64,000 bases of DNA from Aquimixticola soesokkakensis (GTDB taxonomy: Bacteria; Pseudomonadota; Alphaproteobacteria; Rhodobacterales; Rhodobacteraceae), in contig NZ_FWFS01000001.1 in the NCBI RefSeq assembly GCF_900172375.1, forward strand, positions 186,001 to 250,000. Direction: 5' to 3'. Below, piece after piece: positions 57,134 to 64,000 of the stretch. The position numbers and the translations under genes were made by a program. Numbering within the stretch: the stretch's first letter is position 1; the number at the start of each line of letters is the position of its first letter. The notes beneath the pieces were generated by a model. That model made no database searches. It saw nothing but the letters and a program-made list of their open reading frames with translations, and was not told the origin of the DNA.

Positions 57134-57754
57134 ATGAAACAGATTTTTGCGCGGATGACGCGCGGCGCGGTTGTGGTGGCGCTTGTGGCGCTGTCGGGCT
57201 GTATCGACGCCGAAGTGGGCATGGAGTTCGAGACAGGCAACCGGATTGTTGCGCGCATGGATATGCTCATGGAGCGCCAGCTGTTCGACATGGCGGGGGA
57301 AGCCCCCGATACGGCCTGCGCGCAGGGGCGCTGGAACCTCACGGACAGCTATTTTTCCTGCTCGGGCGAACGCGTGCTGACGATGGCCGAGGCAACCAAA
57401 CCCGCGCCAATCCAGACCCAGCGCGCCACGATTGATCCCGCGCAGGCCGTTCAGGTGGAACAGCTGAGTCCCACGCAGGCGCGCGTCACGGTCGATTTTG
57501 CCCGCATTCTGTCCGAACGTCCCGAGGTGCTGATGCCTCCCGCGTCCGGCGACATGCGCGCCACGATTCATCAACGGTTGCTGGGGCATGCTTTCGTGTT
57601 TCAAGTGCGCGGATCGCGGGTCGTGCAAACCAGCGGCGAGATATCCGCCGATGGCCGCTCGGCGCGCTATACTTTCCCGGCCGAGCGGCTTTTGGACAGG
57701 GCGGGGACGCCAATTGCCCCCTTTGTCACCGTGATTGAATTTCCACCGGCTTGA
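57134..57754 (+). CDS. Predicted lipoprotein
   Basis: A basic start and hydrophobic segment (GAVVVALVALSGC) end in a lipobox LSGC, so the mature protein should be lipid-anchored at that Cys. The rest is a soluble domain of about 180 residues with two further cysteines (ACAQGRW and FSCSG). No family is recognised with confidence. I chose ATG 57134, preceded by GAGG; the frame is open far upstream. It is divergent from the acidic-protein gene. Confidence 0.75.
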   Translation: MKQIFARMTRGAVVVALVALSGCIDAEVGMEFETGNRIVARMDMLMERQLFDMAGEAPDTACAQGRWNLTDSYFSCSGERVLTMAEATKPAPIQTQRATIDPAQAVQVEQLSPTQARVTVDFARILSERPEVLMPPASGDMRATIHQRLLGHAFVFQVRGSRVVQTSGEISADGRSARYTFPAERLLDRAGTPIAPFVTVIEFPPA

Positions 57755-57782
57755 GGCCGCTTTCGGGGCGGGTACACATGCC

Positions 57783-57810
57783 AAAAGCCCCGCCCAAGGG
57801 CGAGGCTTTT
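57783..57810. terminator. Bidirectional terminator between the lipoprotein and YeaQ-type genes
   Basis: The imperfect stem AAAAGCCCCGCCC/GGGCGAGGCTTTT with a 2-base loop has T-rich flanks on both strands, fitting convergent genes. Confidence 0.8.
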
Positions 57811-57827
57811 CGTTTCTTGTGCAACGG

Positions 57828-58088
57828 TTAGACAGCGCGGCTACCGCGGATCGCACGCACGATCCAGATCAGCAGGCAAGCACCGATGACGCCGACGATC
57901 AGCTGACCGATCCAGCCGCCAAGCGTGGCGCCAAGCAAGGTCACAAGGAGGAAGTTTGCGACCAGCGCGCCGACGATCCCCAAAACGATGTTCATCAGCA
58001 GGCCCATGTTGGCCTTCATGATCTTTTCGGCGATCCACCCTGCGAGTGCGCCGACGATAATTGCTGCGAGCCAACCAAGACCTTGCAT
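57828..58088 (-). CDS. GlsB/YeaQ/YmgE family stress membrane protein
   Basis: The 86-residue protein is almost entirely hydrophobic with Gly-rich helices (LAAIIVGALAGWIAEKIM; NIVLGIVGALVANFLL; GWIGQLIVGVIGACLLIWIV), the transglycosylase-associated-protein family pattern. Members are typically stress-induced; the molecular role is unknown. A full EcfG consensus promoter lies about 57 bases upstream, supporting GSR control. Confidence 0.92.
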   Translation of the reverse strand: MQGLGWLAAIIVGALAGWIAEKIMKANMGLLMNIVLGIVGALVANFLLVTLLGATLGGWIGQLIVGVIGACLLIWIVRAIRGSRAV

Positions 58089-58144
58089 GAGATATTCCTC
58101 TTTTTAATTCTGTATGTTGTCAAACGTATGACTGTTGGAATGTG

Positions 58145-58170
58145 AACGCGCCCTGACGCGGAAAAGTTCC
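58145..58170 (-). promoter_or_regulatory. EcfG promoter for the YeaQ-type gene
   Basis: Read leftward, GGAAC-N17-CGTT is a full match to the EcfG consensus, placed between the dapD terminator and the YeaQ-type gene. Confidence 0.82.
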
Positions 58171-58173
58171 AAA

Positions 58174-58206
58174 CAAAAAGAGCGCCCCGCGGGGGGACGC
58201 TCTTTG
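58174..58206 (-). terminator. Terminator after dapD
   Basis: Read leftward, the stem AAAGAGCG/CGCTCTTT with a GC-rich interior is followed by TTTTTG. It insulates the stress promoter just downstream from dapD transcription. Confidence 0.85.
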
Positions 58207-58229
58207 GAAACCGGTCGGTTTTGGCAGGG

Positions 58230-59057
58230 TCAGTCGCGCAGCAGCTCGTTGATGCCGGTTTTCGAGCGGGTCTTGGCGTCCACCCGTTTCACGATCACGG
58301 CGCAATACAGGTTCACGCCGTTTTTCGAGGGCATGGAGCCGGAGACGACAACGGAATAGGGCGGCACTTCGCCATACATTACTTCACCGGTTTCGCGGTC
58401 GACGATTTTGGTCGACTGGCCGATGAACACACCCATGCCCAGAACGGCGCCCTCGCGCACGATGCAACCTTCAACGACCTCCGAACGTGCGCCGATGAAG
58501 CAGTTGTCCTCGATGATCGTCGGACCCGCTTGCATGGGTTCCAACACGCCACCAATGCCAACACCGCCCGACAGATGGACGTTCTTGCCGATCTGCGCGC
58601 AGGAGCCAACGGTGGCCCAGGTATCGACCATCGTGCCCTCACCGACATAGGCGCCAAGGTTGGTAAAGGAGGGCATCAACACCACACCGGGGGCGATGTA
58701 GGCGGACTTGCGCACGATGGCGTTCGGCACGGCGCGGAAACCGGCGGCTTTCCATTCGGCTTCGCCCCAGCCTTTGAATTTGCTGTCGACCTTGTCCCAC
58801 CAGCCAGAGCCTTGCGGCCCGCCTGCGTGTTCCTCCATGTCTTTGATACGAAAGCCCAGAAGAACGGCCTTTTTCGCCCATTGGTTGACGTGCCAATCGC
58901 CGTTTTCCAATTTCTCGGCGACGCGCAGACTACCGCTGTCGAGGGCGTTCAAAGTGTCTTCGATGGCCTCGCGAGTCTCGCCGGTGGTGGCGGACGTGAT
59001 GGTGTCGCGGGCGTCCCAAGCGGCTTCAATCGCGGCTTCGAGCTTTGCGTTGGACAT
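58230..59057 (-). CDS. dapD: Tetrahydrodipicolinate N-succinyltransferase
   Basis: DapD succinylates tetrahydrodipicolinate in the lysine/diaminopimelate pathway. The C-terminal left-handed beta-helix has hexapeptide repeats ([40 protein letters not shown]). ATG 59057, preceded by GGGAGAG, gives 275 residues, the standard length. It is divergent from the LOG-family gene. Confidence 0.96.
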   Translation of the reverse strand: MSNAKLEAAIEAAWDARDTITSATTGETREAIEDTLNALDSGSLRVAEKLENGDWHVNQWAKKAVLLGFRIKDMEEHAGGPQGSGWWDKVDSKFKGWGEAEWKAAGFRAVPNAIVRKSAYIAPGVVLMPSFTNLGAYVGEGTMVDTWATVGSCAQIGKNVHLSGGVGIGGVLEPMQAGPTIIEDNCFIGARSEVVEGCIVREGAVLGMGVFIGQSTKIVDRETGEVMYGEVPPYSVVVSGSMPSKNGVNLYCAVIVKRVDAKTRSKTGINELLRD

Positions 59058-59138
59058 GGTTCTCTCCCGATGGATCATGGTAACTTGTCGGGGACAGGCT
59101 ATATTCCCTGAAAGACCAACGCGCAATCAGGAGCCGCA

Positions 59139-59990
59139 ATGAACAGTGACGTCCGCAGCCACACCCTTCGCGATAGCCATCAGGATATGGAGACTGCGCG
59201 CCAAATTCCCGACACGCCCCAGACCCGCGCCCCGTCCTACAAGCTGGCGTTCACCGACACCGAGTTTCTGACGCGCGAAGACCTGCGGCCGGTACGCTTG
59301 CAGCTGGAACTGCTCAAGCCGGAAGTCATGATGGCCGAATACGGGATCGAAAGCACCGTCGTGCTGTTTGGTGGCGCACGGATTCCCGAGCCTGCGAAAA
59401 AGGACACCGCACGGACGCAAACCCTGCGCGGTCTGACCAAATATTATGACGAGGCGCGCGAATTCGCGCGTCTGGTGACCGCGCGCTCGGTGCGCGAGGG
59501 CACCCAACATACCGATGTGATCGTCACGGGCGGTGGGCCGGGTGTGATGGAAGCGGGCAATCGCGGCGCGCAGGACGCGGGCGGGATTTCCATCGGCCTC
59601 AACATCGTTTTGCCGCATGAACAGGCGCCCAATGAATATGTGACACCGGATTTATGCTTTAATTTCCACTATTTCGCGATTCGAAAGATGCATTTTATGA
59701 TGCGTGCCAGTGCCATCGCGGTATTCCCCGGCGGCTTTGGAACGCTTGATGAAATGTTCGAGGCCCTGACCCTGATCCAGACAGGGCGCATGAAGCGGGT
59801 GCCGTTCTTGTTGTTTGGCGGCGATTTTTGGCGATCCATCATCAATTGGGACGCGCTGTCGGAGGCGGGCACAATTTCAGCGCAGGACCTCGACCTGTTC
59901 CGCTTTGTCGAAACGGCCCAAGAAGCGATCGAGGTGATAGACGGTTGGGAACATCGCGGTGAAAAACGCGAAAACATTCCCGGCCGCTGA
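59139..59990 (+). CDS. LOG family protein (TIGR00730 type)
   Basis: The 283-residue protein has the two LOG motifs GGGPGVMEAGNRGAQDAGG and PGGFGTLDEMFEALTLIQ. Many family members hydrolyse nucleoside 5'-monophosphates to base and ribose phosphate; the plant LOG enzymes activate cytokinins. Older annotation as lysine decarboxylase is misleading. It is longer than minimal LOG proteins by an N-terminal extension of about 80 residues. Confidence 0.88.
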   Translation: MNSDVRSHTLRDSHQDMETARQIPDTPQTRAPSYKLAFTDTEFLTREDLRPVRLQLELLKPEVMMAEYGIESTVVLFGGARIPEPAKKDTARTQTLRGLTKYYDEAREFARLVTARSVREGTQHTDVIVTGGGPGVMEAGNRGAQDAGGISIGLNIVLPHEQAPNEYVTPDLCFNFHYFAIRKMHFMMRASAIAVFPGGFGTLDEMFEALTLIQTGRMKRVPFLLFGGDFWRSIINWDALSEAGTISAQDLDLFRFVETAQEAIEVIDGWEHRGEKRENIPGR

Positions 59991-60015
59991 ACGGGCCCGA
60001 TGGGCGGGCGGCGGA

Positions 60016-60219
60016 TCAGCCGCTCGCAAATTCGCTGTCATCCAGATCCAGATAGGGGGCGCTGGCGGCAGAACTGTGCAGGCCTTCGACCGCGCGTCGC
60101 ATGTAGCGGTCCAGCGCGGCCTCTTGAACAATTTTGCCGATGGTCTGGCCGCTATCGCGGGCCAGCAGGTGCAACATTTGCACAGTTGATTCGTCGAGGT
60201 AGAGCGTGATTTTTTCCAT
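60016..60219 (-). CDS. Ribbon-helix-helix protein
   Basis: The 67-residue product opens with a beta strand and helix pattern (MEKITLYLDESTVQMLHLLA, then SGQTIGKIVQEAAL) typical of ribbon-helix-helix DNA-binding proteins of the CopG/antitoxin kind. No toxin gene is adjacent, since the neighbours are the LOG gene (convergent) and rlmN. The target is unknown. Confidence 0.75.
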   Translation of the reverse strand: MEKITLYLDESTVQMLHLLARDSGQTIGKIVQEAALDRYMRRAVEGLHSSAASAPYLDLDDSEFASG

Positions 60220-60291
60220 GTCCCCACCCTATGCGCGGTGACATTTTCAATCTGGTTAACGGCGCCGGATTAATGCAGATGTATCGCCCCC

Positions 60292-61500
60292 TTAGCCGCG
60301 CGTGTCCGCTTCGATCTGGGCTTTGGATTTGCGCGCGCGCTCGGTTGCGGACTTCAGCTGCCCACAGGCGGCCATGATGTCCTCGCCGCGCGGTTTGCGC
60401 ACGGGGGAGGCATAGCCTGCGTTGTAAACGATGTCTGAAAAGGCGCGGATCCGGTTGTTCGAGGACCGTTTATAGGGCGCACCGGGCCATTCGTTGAAGG
60501 GGATCAGGTTGATCTTGGCGGGGATGCCTTTGATCAATTCAACCAGACGATGCGCATCCTCGTCGCTATCGTTGATGCCGGCAAGCATCACATATTCAAA
60601 GGTAATCCGCTCGGAATTGGAGACTTTGGGATAGGTGCGCAGCACATCCAGCAGCGCTTCGATATTCCAGCGCTTGTTGATCGGCACCAGCAGATTGCGG
60701 GTCTCGTCCGTGGTCGCGTGAAACGACACGGCCAGCTGACAGCCGATTTCCTCGGCGCAGCGCGCGATTTCCGGCACAACCCCAGACGTCGACAGGGTGA
60801 TGCGGCGACGCGAAAGCTGGATGCCCTCGGGGTCCATCGCAATTTTCATCGCATCTCGCACATTGTCGAAATTATACAGCGGCTCGCCCATGCCCATCAA
60901 AACGATGTTGGACAACAGCCGCGCTTCGGGCTCACCGCGCGTGCCGCGTTCGGGCCATTCGTCCAGATCGTCGCGCGCCACCATCACCTGACCGATGATT
61001 TCGCTCGCCGTGAGGTTGCGCACCAGCTTTTGCGTACCCGTGTGGCAGAACGAACAGGTCAGCGTGCAGCCCACTTGCGACGACACACACAGCGTGCCGC
61101 GCCCCTCTTCGGGGATATAGACCACCTCGACCTCATGCCCGCCCGCAATGCGCACAAGATACTTGCGGGTGCCATCCTCGGACACGAGTTTGGACACCAC
61201 TTCGGGCACCCGCAGCACGAATTTTTCCGCCAGTCCCGCACGCAGGTCCTTGGACAGATTGGTCATATTGGCAAAGTCGCGCTCGCCCCATTGGTAAATC
61301 CATTGCCAGATCTGGCCGACCCGCATCTTGGCCTGTTTTTCGCTCGCAAGTCCGGCCTCGATCAGGGCCTCACGCATTTGCACGCGCGTCAAACCGACAA
61401 GGTTCACCGGCCCGTCCTCGGCCTTGCGCGGAAGTGTCATCACGTCCTGCGTGATGGGCGCGGCGGGCTTGGCGCCGTTAAGCGGGGCACTGGCGGTCAT
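60292..61500 (-). CDS. rlmN: Dual-specificity rRNA/tRNA methyltransferase RlmN
   Basis: RlmN is a radical-SAM enzyme methylating C2 of A2503 in 23S rRNA and A37 in some tRNAs. The cluster motif CxxxCxxC appears in [15 protein letters not shown]. The methyl-carrier Cys is expected in the C-terminal [13 protein letters not shown]. Length is 402 residues with a slightly extended N-terminus. Confidence 0.96.
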   Translation of the reverse strand: MTASAPLNGAKPAAPITQDVMTLPRKAEDGPVNLVGLTRVQMREALIEAGLASEKQAKMRVGQIWQWIYQWGERDFANMTNLSKDLRAGLAEKFVLRVPEVVSKLVSEDGTRKYLVRIAGGHEVEVVYIPEEGRGTLCVSSQVGCTLTCSFCHTGTQKLVRNLTASEIIGQVMVARDDLDEWPERGTRGEPEARLLSNIVLMGMGEPLYNFDNVRDAMKIAMDPEGIQLSRRRITLSTSGVVPEIARCAEEIGCQLAVSFHATTDETRNLLVPINKRWNIEALLDVLRTYPKVSNSERITFEYVMLAGINDSDEDAHRLVELIKGIPAKINLIPFNEWPGAPYKRSSNNRIRAFSDIVYNAGYASPVRKPRGEDIMAACGQLKSATERARKSKAQIEADTRG

Positions 61501-61563
61501 GGGGTCTCTCCGAATATCACAAGCGGCGGTTCTACAGGAAAATGCCGCTTCGATAAAGCCTCA

Positions 61564-61593
61564 AGAAAAAAGCCCCGCTGGATCAGCAGGGCT
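61564..61593 (-). terminator. Terminator after the IalB-family gene
   Basis: Read leftward, the stem AGCCCTGCTG/CAGCGGGGCT is followed by TTTTTT. It lies 33 bases past the stop of the IalB-family gene. Confidence 0.85.
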
Positions 61594-61625
61594 CTGTGGG
61601 GATGTCTCACGCAGATGTGCGCGGA

Positions 61626-62171
61626 TCAGGCACCGCAGCGCTGGGCGGCATCATCGACCGAGGCGGTAAAGCCGGACAGCGAAAACGTGTCCTTGGTCAC
61701 GGTGTCGCGCGCGGAGCGGCCCGTCAACGTGGCCTCTGCGCCGCGCTTCATCGCCGCAACGATGCGGGCGTCGTCCTGCGGAGAGGTCGACCAAGCGGTC
61801 TCACCCTCGGTAAACAGCGCATAGTTGGTGCCGCCGATGGAGAGGGTGACTTCCGAACCGGGGGCAAAGGGATACCCGCCGGCAAAGGAGACCTGCCCGT
61901 TCATGCCCGACGCTGGCGCATAGGATACGAAAAACAGGATCTCGCCGCGCGAGACGTTCTTGGTGCGGCCCGCAGTGTCGGTGTTGACCGTCTGCTTGGG
62001 TTTGGACACCACCCAGCATTGCTTGCCCGAGGCGTTTTCCTCAAAGACATACCAGTCGGTGTTATTGGCGACCTGATTGGTCGATTCCTGTGCGAATGCG
62101 GTCGTTGCCGCGAGCGCAAATATTGCGCCTGCAACCATGCGCGAAAAAGGGCGCGTAAGTGCGAATGTCAT
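61626..62171 (-). CDS. Invasion-associated locus B (IalB) family protein
   Basis: A signal peptide (MVAGAIFALAATTAFA) leads to a 155-residue periplasmic domain with two Cys (KQCWVVSKPKQ and QRCGA at the C-terminus) and the family segment FFVSYAPASGMNGQVSF. IalB was named from Bartonella erythrocyte invasion, but the family is common in free-living alphaproteobacteria, so no pathogenic role is implied. Length is 181 residues. Confidence 0.88.
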   Translation of the reverse strand: MTFALTRPFSRMVAGAIFALAATTAFAQESTNQVANNTDWYVFEENASGKQCWVVSKPKQTVNTDTAGRTKNVSRGEILFFVSYAPASGMNGQVSFAGGYPFAPGSEVTLSIGGTNYALFTEGETAWSTSPQDDARIVAAMKRGAEATLTGRSARDTVTKDTFSLSGFTASVDDAAQRCGA

Positions 62172-62352
62172 TGTGGTCCAGCCTCCAGCCGTCACTGCCT
62201 CTGCGGGTCTGTGCCATCCCGTCTCAAGCGGTATTTCAATGCACAGGCCGTTTTTCAAGTTCCTGCGTGCACAGTAGCGCAAAATCCGGCATTTGTGAAA
62301 GTGTGCTCGGCGGGAAATCGCTGAATCGTGAGCGAAACGCGGAGGAAATGAG

Positions 62353-63360
62353 ATGGCACAACCCGAAACACTGGTGGAAATCTGGCGCGGCCCCTTTGCC
62401 GAAAGCCTGCACGCGGGCCACGCCGTGGTCTGCGATGCCTCGGGGATTCTGGCAAGTTGGGGGGATCCCGACACCGTGATCCTGCCGCGATCCTCGGTCA
62501 AAATGATCCAGGCGCTGCCCTTCATTTCCTCTGGCGCGGCCGATGCGATCGGCGCAAGCGAGGCCGATGTCGCCTTTTCCTGCGCCTCCCATCAGGGCGC
62601 GGCGATCCACACCCGCCGCGCGGCAGCCTGGCTGGAAACATTGGGCTACAGCGAGGCCGATCTCATCTGCGGCCCCCAAATGCCCGATGATCGCGCGGCA
62701 AAGACAGCCCTGATCAAATCGGACGACAGTCCTTGCCGCCTGCACAACAATTGCTCGGGAAAACATGCGGGCTTTTTGTCCTACGTGAAACACACGGGCG
62801 CGAGCCTGGATTACGTCGAGCCCGACCACCCGCTGCAACGCGACATTCTGGAAGCCTTCGAAACCGTGACCGGCGTCACATCGCCCGGTTTTGGCGTGGA
62901 TGGTTGCTCGGCGCCCAACTTTGCGACGACAATCGCCGGCTTGGGGCGGGCGATGGCCTTTTACGCAAATGCCCGCGAAGACGGACCGGGTTACGAGGCC
63001 GCCGCGCATCGCCTCGCGCGTGCCATGCCGGCGTTTCCCGAACTGGTCGCTGGTGAAGGGCGCGCCTGCACCGAACTGATGATGGCGGGCAAAGGCAAAG
63101 TCGCGATCAAAACCGGCGCCGAAGGCCTCTTTACCGCGATCTGGCCCCAAAAAGGGATCGGCGTCGGGCTCAAGATCACCGACGGCGGCACCCGCGCCGC
63201 CGAATGCGCCATCGCGACGATTCTGGTCGGCATCGGCGCGCTCGACGGGGAACACCCTGCGGTCAGAAAACGGATGAATCCGCGCATCGCGAATTTCGCC
63301 GGAATCGACACAGGCGAAATCAAAGCCGCGCCTGCGCTGGCCGGATTTACCCTGGCCTAA
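62353..63360 (+). CDS. L-asparaginase (asparaginase II, Rhizobium type)
   Basis: The 335-residue protein fits the Asparaginase_II family (thermolabile type first known in Rhizobium etli), distinct from E. coli AnsA/AnsB. Conserved blocks are LPRSSVKMIQALPFISSGAA, CASHQGAAIHT, HNNCSGKHAGFL and GVDGCSAPNFA. It hydrolyses asparagine to aspartate and ammonia. It is divergent from the IalB-family gene. Confidence 0.9.
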   Translation: MAQPETLVEIWRGPFAESLHAGHAVVCDASGILASWGDPDTVILPRSSVKMIQALPFISSGAADAIGASEADVAFSCASHQGAAIHTRRAAAWLETLGYSEADLICGPQMPDDRAAKTALIKSDDSPCRLHNNCSGKHAGFLSYVKHTGASLDYVEPDHPLQRDILEAFETVTGVTSPGFGVDGCSAPNFATTIAGLGRAMAFYANAREDGPGYEAAAHRLARAMPAFPELVAGEGRACTELMMAGKGKVAIKTGAEGLFTAIWPQKGIGVGLKITDGGTRAAECAIATILVGIGALDGEHPAVRKRMNPRIANFAGIDTGEIKAAPALAGFTLA

Positions 63361-63392
63361 GCCTTCTTTCGGACAAAAATACCCAAAAGGAT

Positions 63393-64000
63393 TTAGGCAA
63401 ACGCGTCTGCCGCGTAGCCCTGAATGTAGAGCAATGCACTGAGGTCGCCGTGGTTGATGCGGATATCGCATTCTGCGGCGACCGAAGGTTTCGCGTGCAA
63501 CGCAACGCCTGCGCCCGCAAGGCCAAGCATCCCCAAATCATTCGCCCCGTCACCAACGGCCATCACATCGTCCTGTGAAATCCCGAGGCGGGCGGTGATC
63601 TCCTTGAGCGCCTGCACCTTTGCTTCGCGGCCCAAAATCGGCAGGCCGACTTTTCCGGTGAGCGTCCCGTCTTCAACCAAAAGCGTGTTGGCGCGATTCT
63701 CGTCAAAGCCCAGCGTTTGGGCCACAAATCCGGTAAAGGCCGTAAAGCCACCCGACACCAGCGCGGCATAGGCTCCGTCGCGCTTCATCGTGGCCAAGAG
63801 GTCGCGCCCCCCCGGCATGAACGTGATGCGCGTGTCGATGACCTGTTGGATGACATCCGCGCCCAGTCCGGCCAGCAGCCCCACGCGTTCGTTCAGCGCG
63901 CCCTCGAAATCCAATTCGCCGTTCATGGCCCGCGCGGTGATCTCCTTTACCCTCTCGCCCACGCCGGCCACATCGGCCAGCTCGTCGATGCATTCCTGCT
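63393..64000 (-). CDS. serB: Phosphoserine phosphatase SerB (truncated by the window edge)
   Basis: SerB performs the last step of serine synthesis. The visible C-terminal 200 or so residues have the HAD motif II region ALVSGGFTAFTGFVAQTLGF, the Lys region and motif III VMAVGDGANDLGMLGLAG. Just at the window edge the reading ends in QECIDELAD, the segment that follows the nucleophile motif. The N-terminal part, with the catalytic DxD, lies beyond position 64000. Confidence 0.93.
   Translation of the reverse strand, partial: QECIDELADVAGVGERVKEITARAMNGELDFEGALNERVGLLAGLGADVIQQVIDTRITFMPGGRDLLATMKRDGAYAALVSGGFTAFTGFVAQTLGFDENRANTLLVEDGTLTGKVGLPILGREAKVQALKEITARLGISQDDVMAVGDGANDLGMLGLAGAGVALHAKPSVAAECDIRINHGDLSALLYIQGYAADAFA

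Noticed and set aside
60016-60219. Ribbon-helix-helix protein as the antitoxin of a toxin-antitoxin pair
   Set aside because: No small adjacent gene on the same strand could encode a toxin; rlmN is a housekeeping gene.
62238-62263. EcfG-like promoter upstream of the IalB-family gene (leftward GGAAC-N17-CATT)
   Set aside because: The -10 element has a mismatch at a core position, unlike the four perfect matches elsewhere in the window.

Overview
The window is a gene-dense, GC-rich stretch of an alphaproteobacterial chromosome. Gene content points to a Rhodobacteraceae (Roseobacter-group) bacterium: a FlaF/FlbT-controlled flagellum with a DUF1217 protein, a complete NepR-EcfG-PhyR general stress response (GSR) locus, a rpsT-dnaA-dnaN-recF-gyrB replication cluster, an invasion-associated-locus-B protein and Hint-domain surface proteins. 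This assignment is inference from families and gene order. I see no insertion sequence, prophage, CRISPR array or rRNA.

Layout. 0.1-13.3 kb: flagellar structural genes (motB, flgE-flgK-flgL-flgI), a leftward flaF-flbT-DUF1217 operon, an unusually long flagellin, a leftward flgN-like/flgJ-like pair, and fliK-flgD. 13.3-17.4 kb: ubiB/ubiE (ubiquinone), mutM (DNA repair) and an enoyl-CoA hydratase. 17.6-25.8 kb: rpsT, a rhodanese, dnaA, dnaN, recF, a LysE-type exporter and gyrB, with clear terminators. 25.8-33.6 kb: tRNA-Pro(CGG), an EamA transporter, a small zinc-ribbon protein, and the leucine genes leuB and leuDC separated by three unrelated-looking genes. 33.9-40.9 kb: an MscS channel and the rightward run rsfS-rlmH-gpmI-envC-ctpA-rppH. 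41-46 kb: the GSR locus, with a phospholipase D-like gene at the end of the nepR-ecfG-kinase operon and phyR divergent. 46-51.4 kb: small stress-type membrane proteins, a lytic transglycosylase, RNase R and a GNAT acetyltransferase. 51.4-59.1 kb: dapE and dapD (succinylase route to diaminopimelate/lysine) flanking a two-gene Hint-protein operon, a DUF389 membrane protein, a small acidic protein, a lipoprotein and a YeaQ-type protein. 59.1-64 kb: a LOG-family protein, a ribbon-helix-helix protein, rlmN, an IalB-family protein, an asparaginase and the edge-truncated serB.

How the genes work together. The clearest regulatory picture is the GSR. Sequences fitting the EcfG promoter consensus GGAAC-N16/17-CGTT occur four times: two overlap in opposite directions between nepR and phyR, one precedes a DUF883/holin-like pair, and one precedes the YeaQ-type gene. 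The phospholipase D-like gene lies 30 bases behind the sensor kinase and may be a GSR output. Other points worth a second look are the Hint pair, whose second member has lost the Hint motifs; the non-canonical translation starts at rsfS and at the endonuclease/exonuclease/phosphatase gene; a duplicated leuB 3' end; and several unexplained palindromes in intergenic regions.
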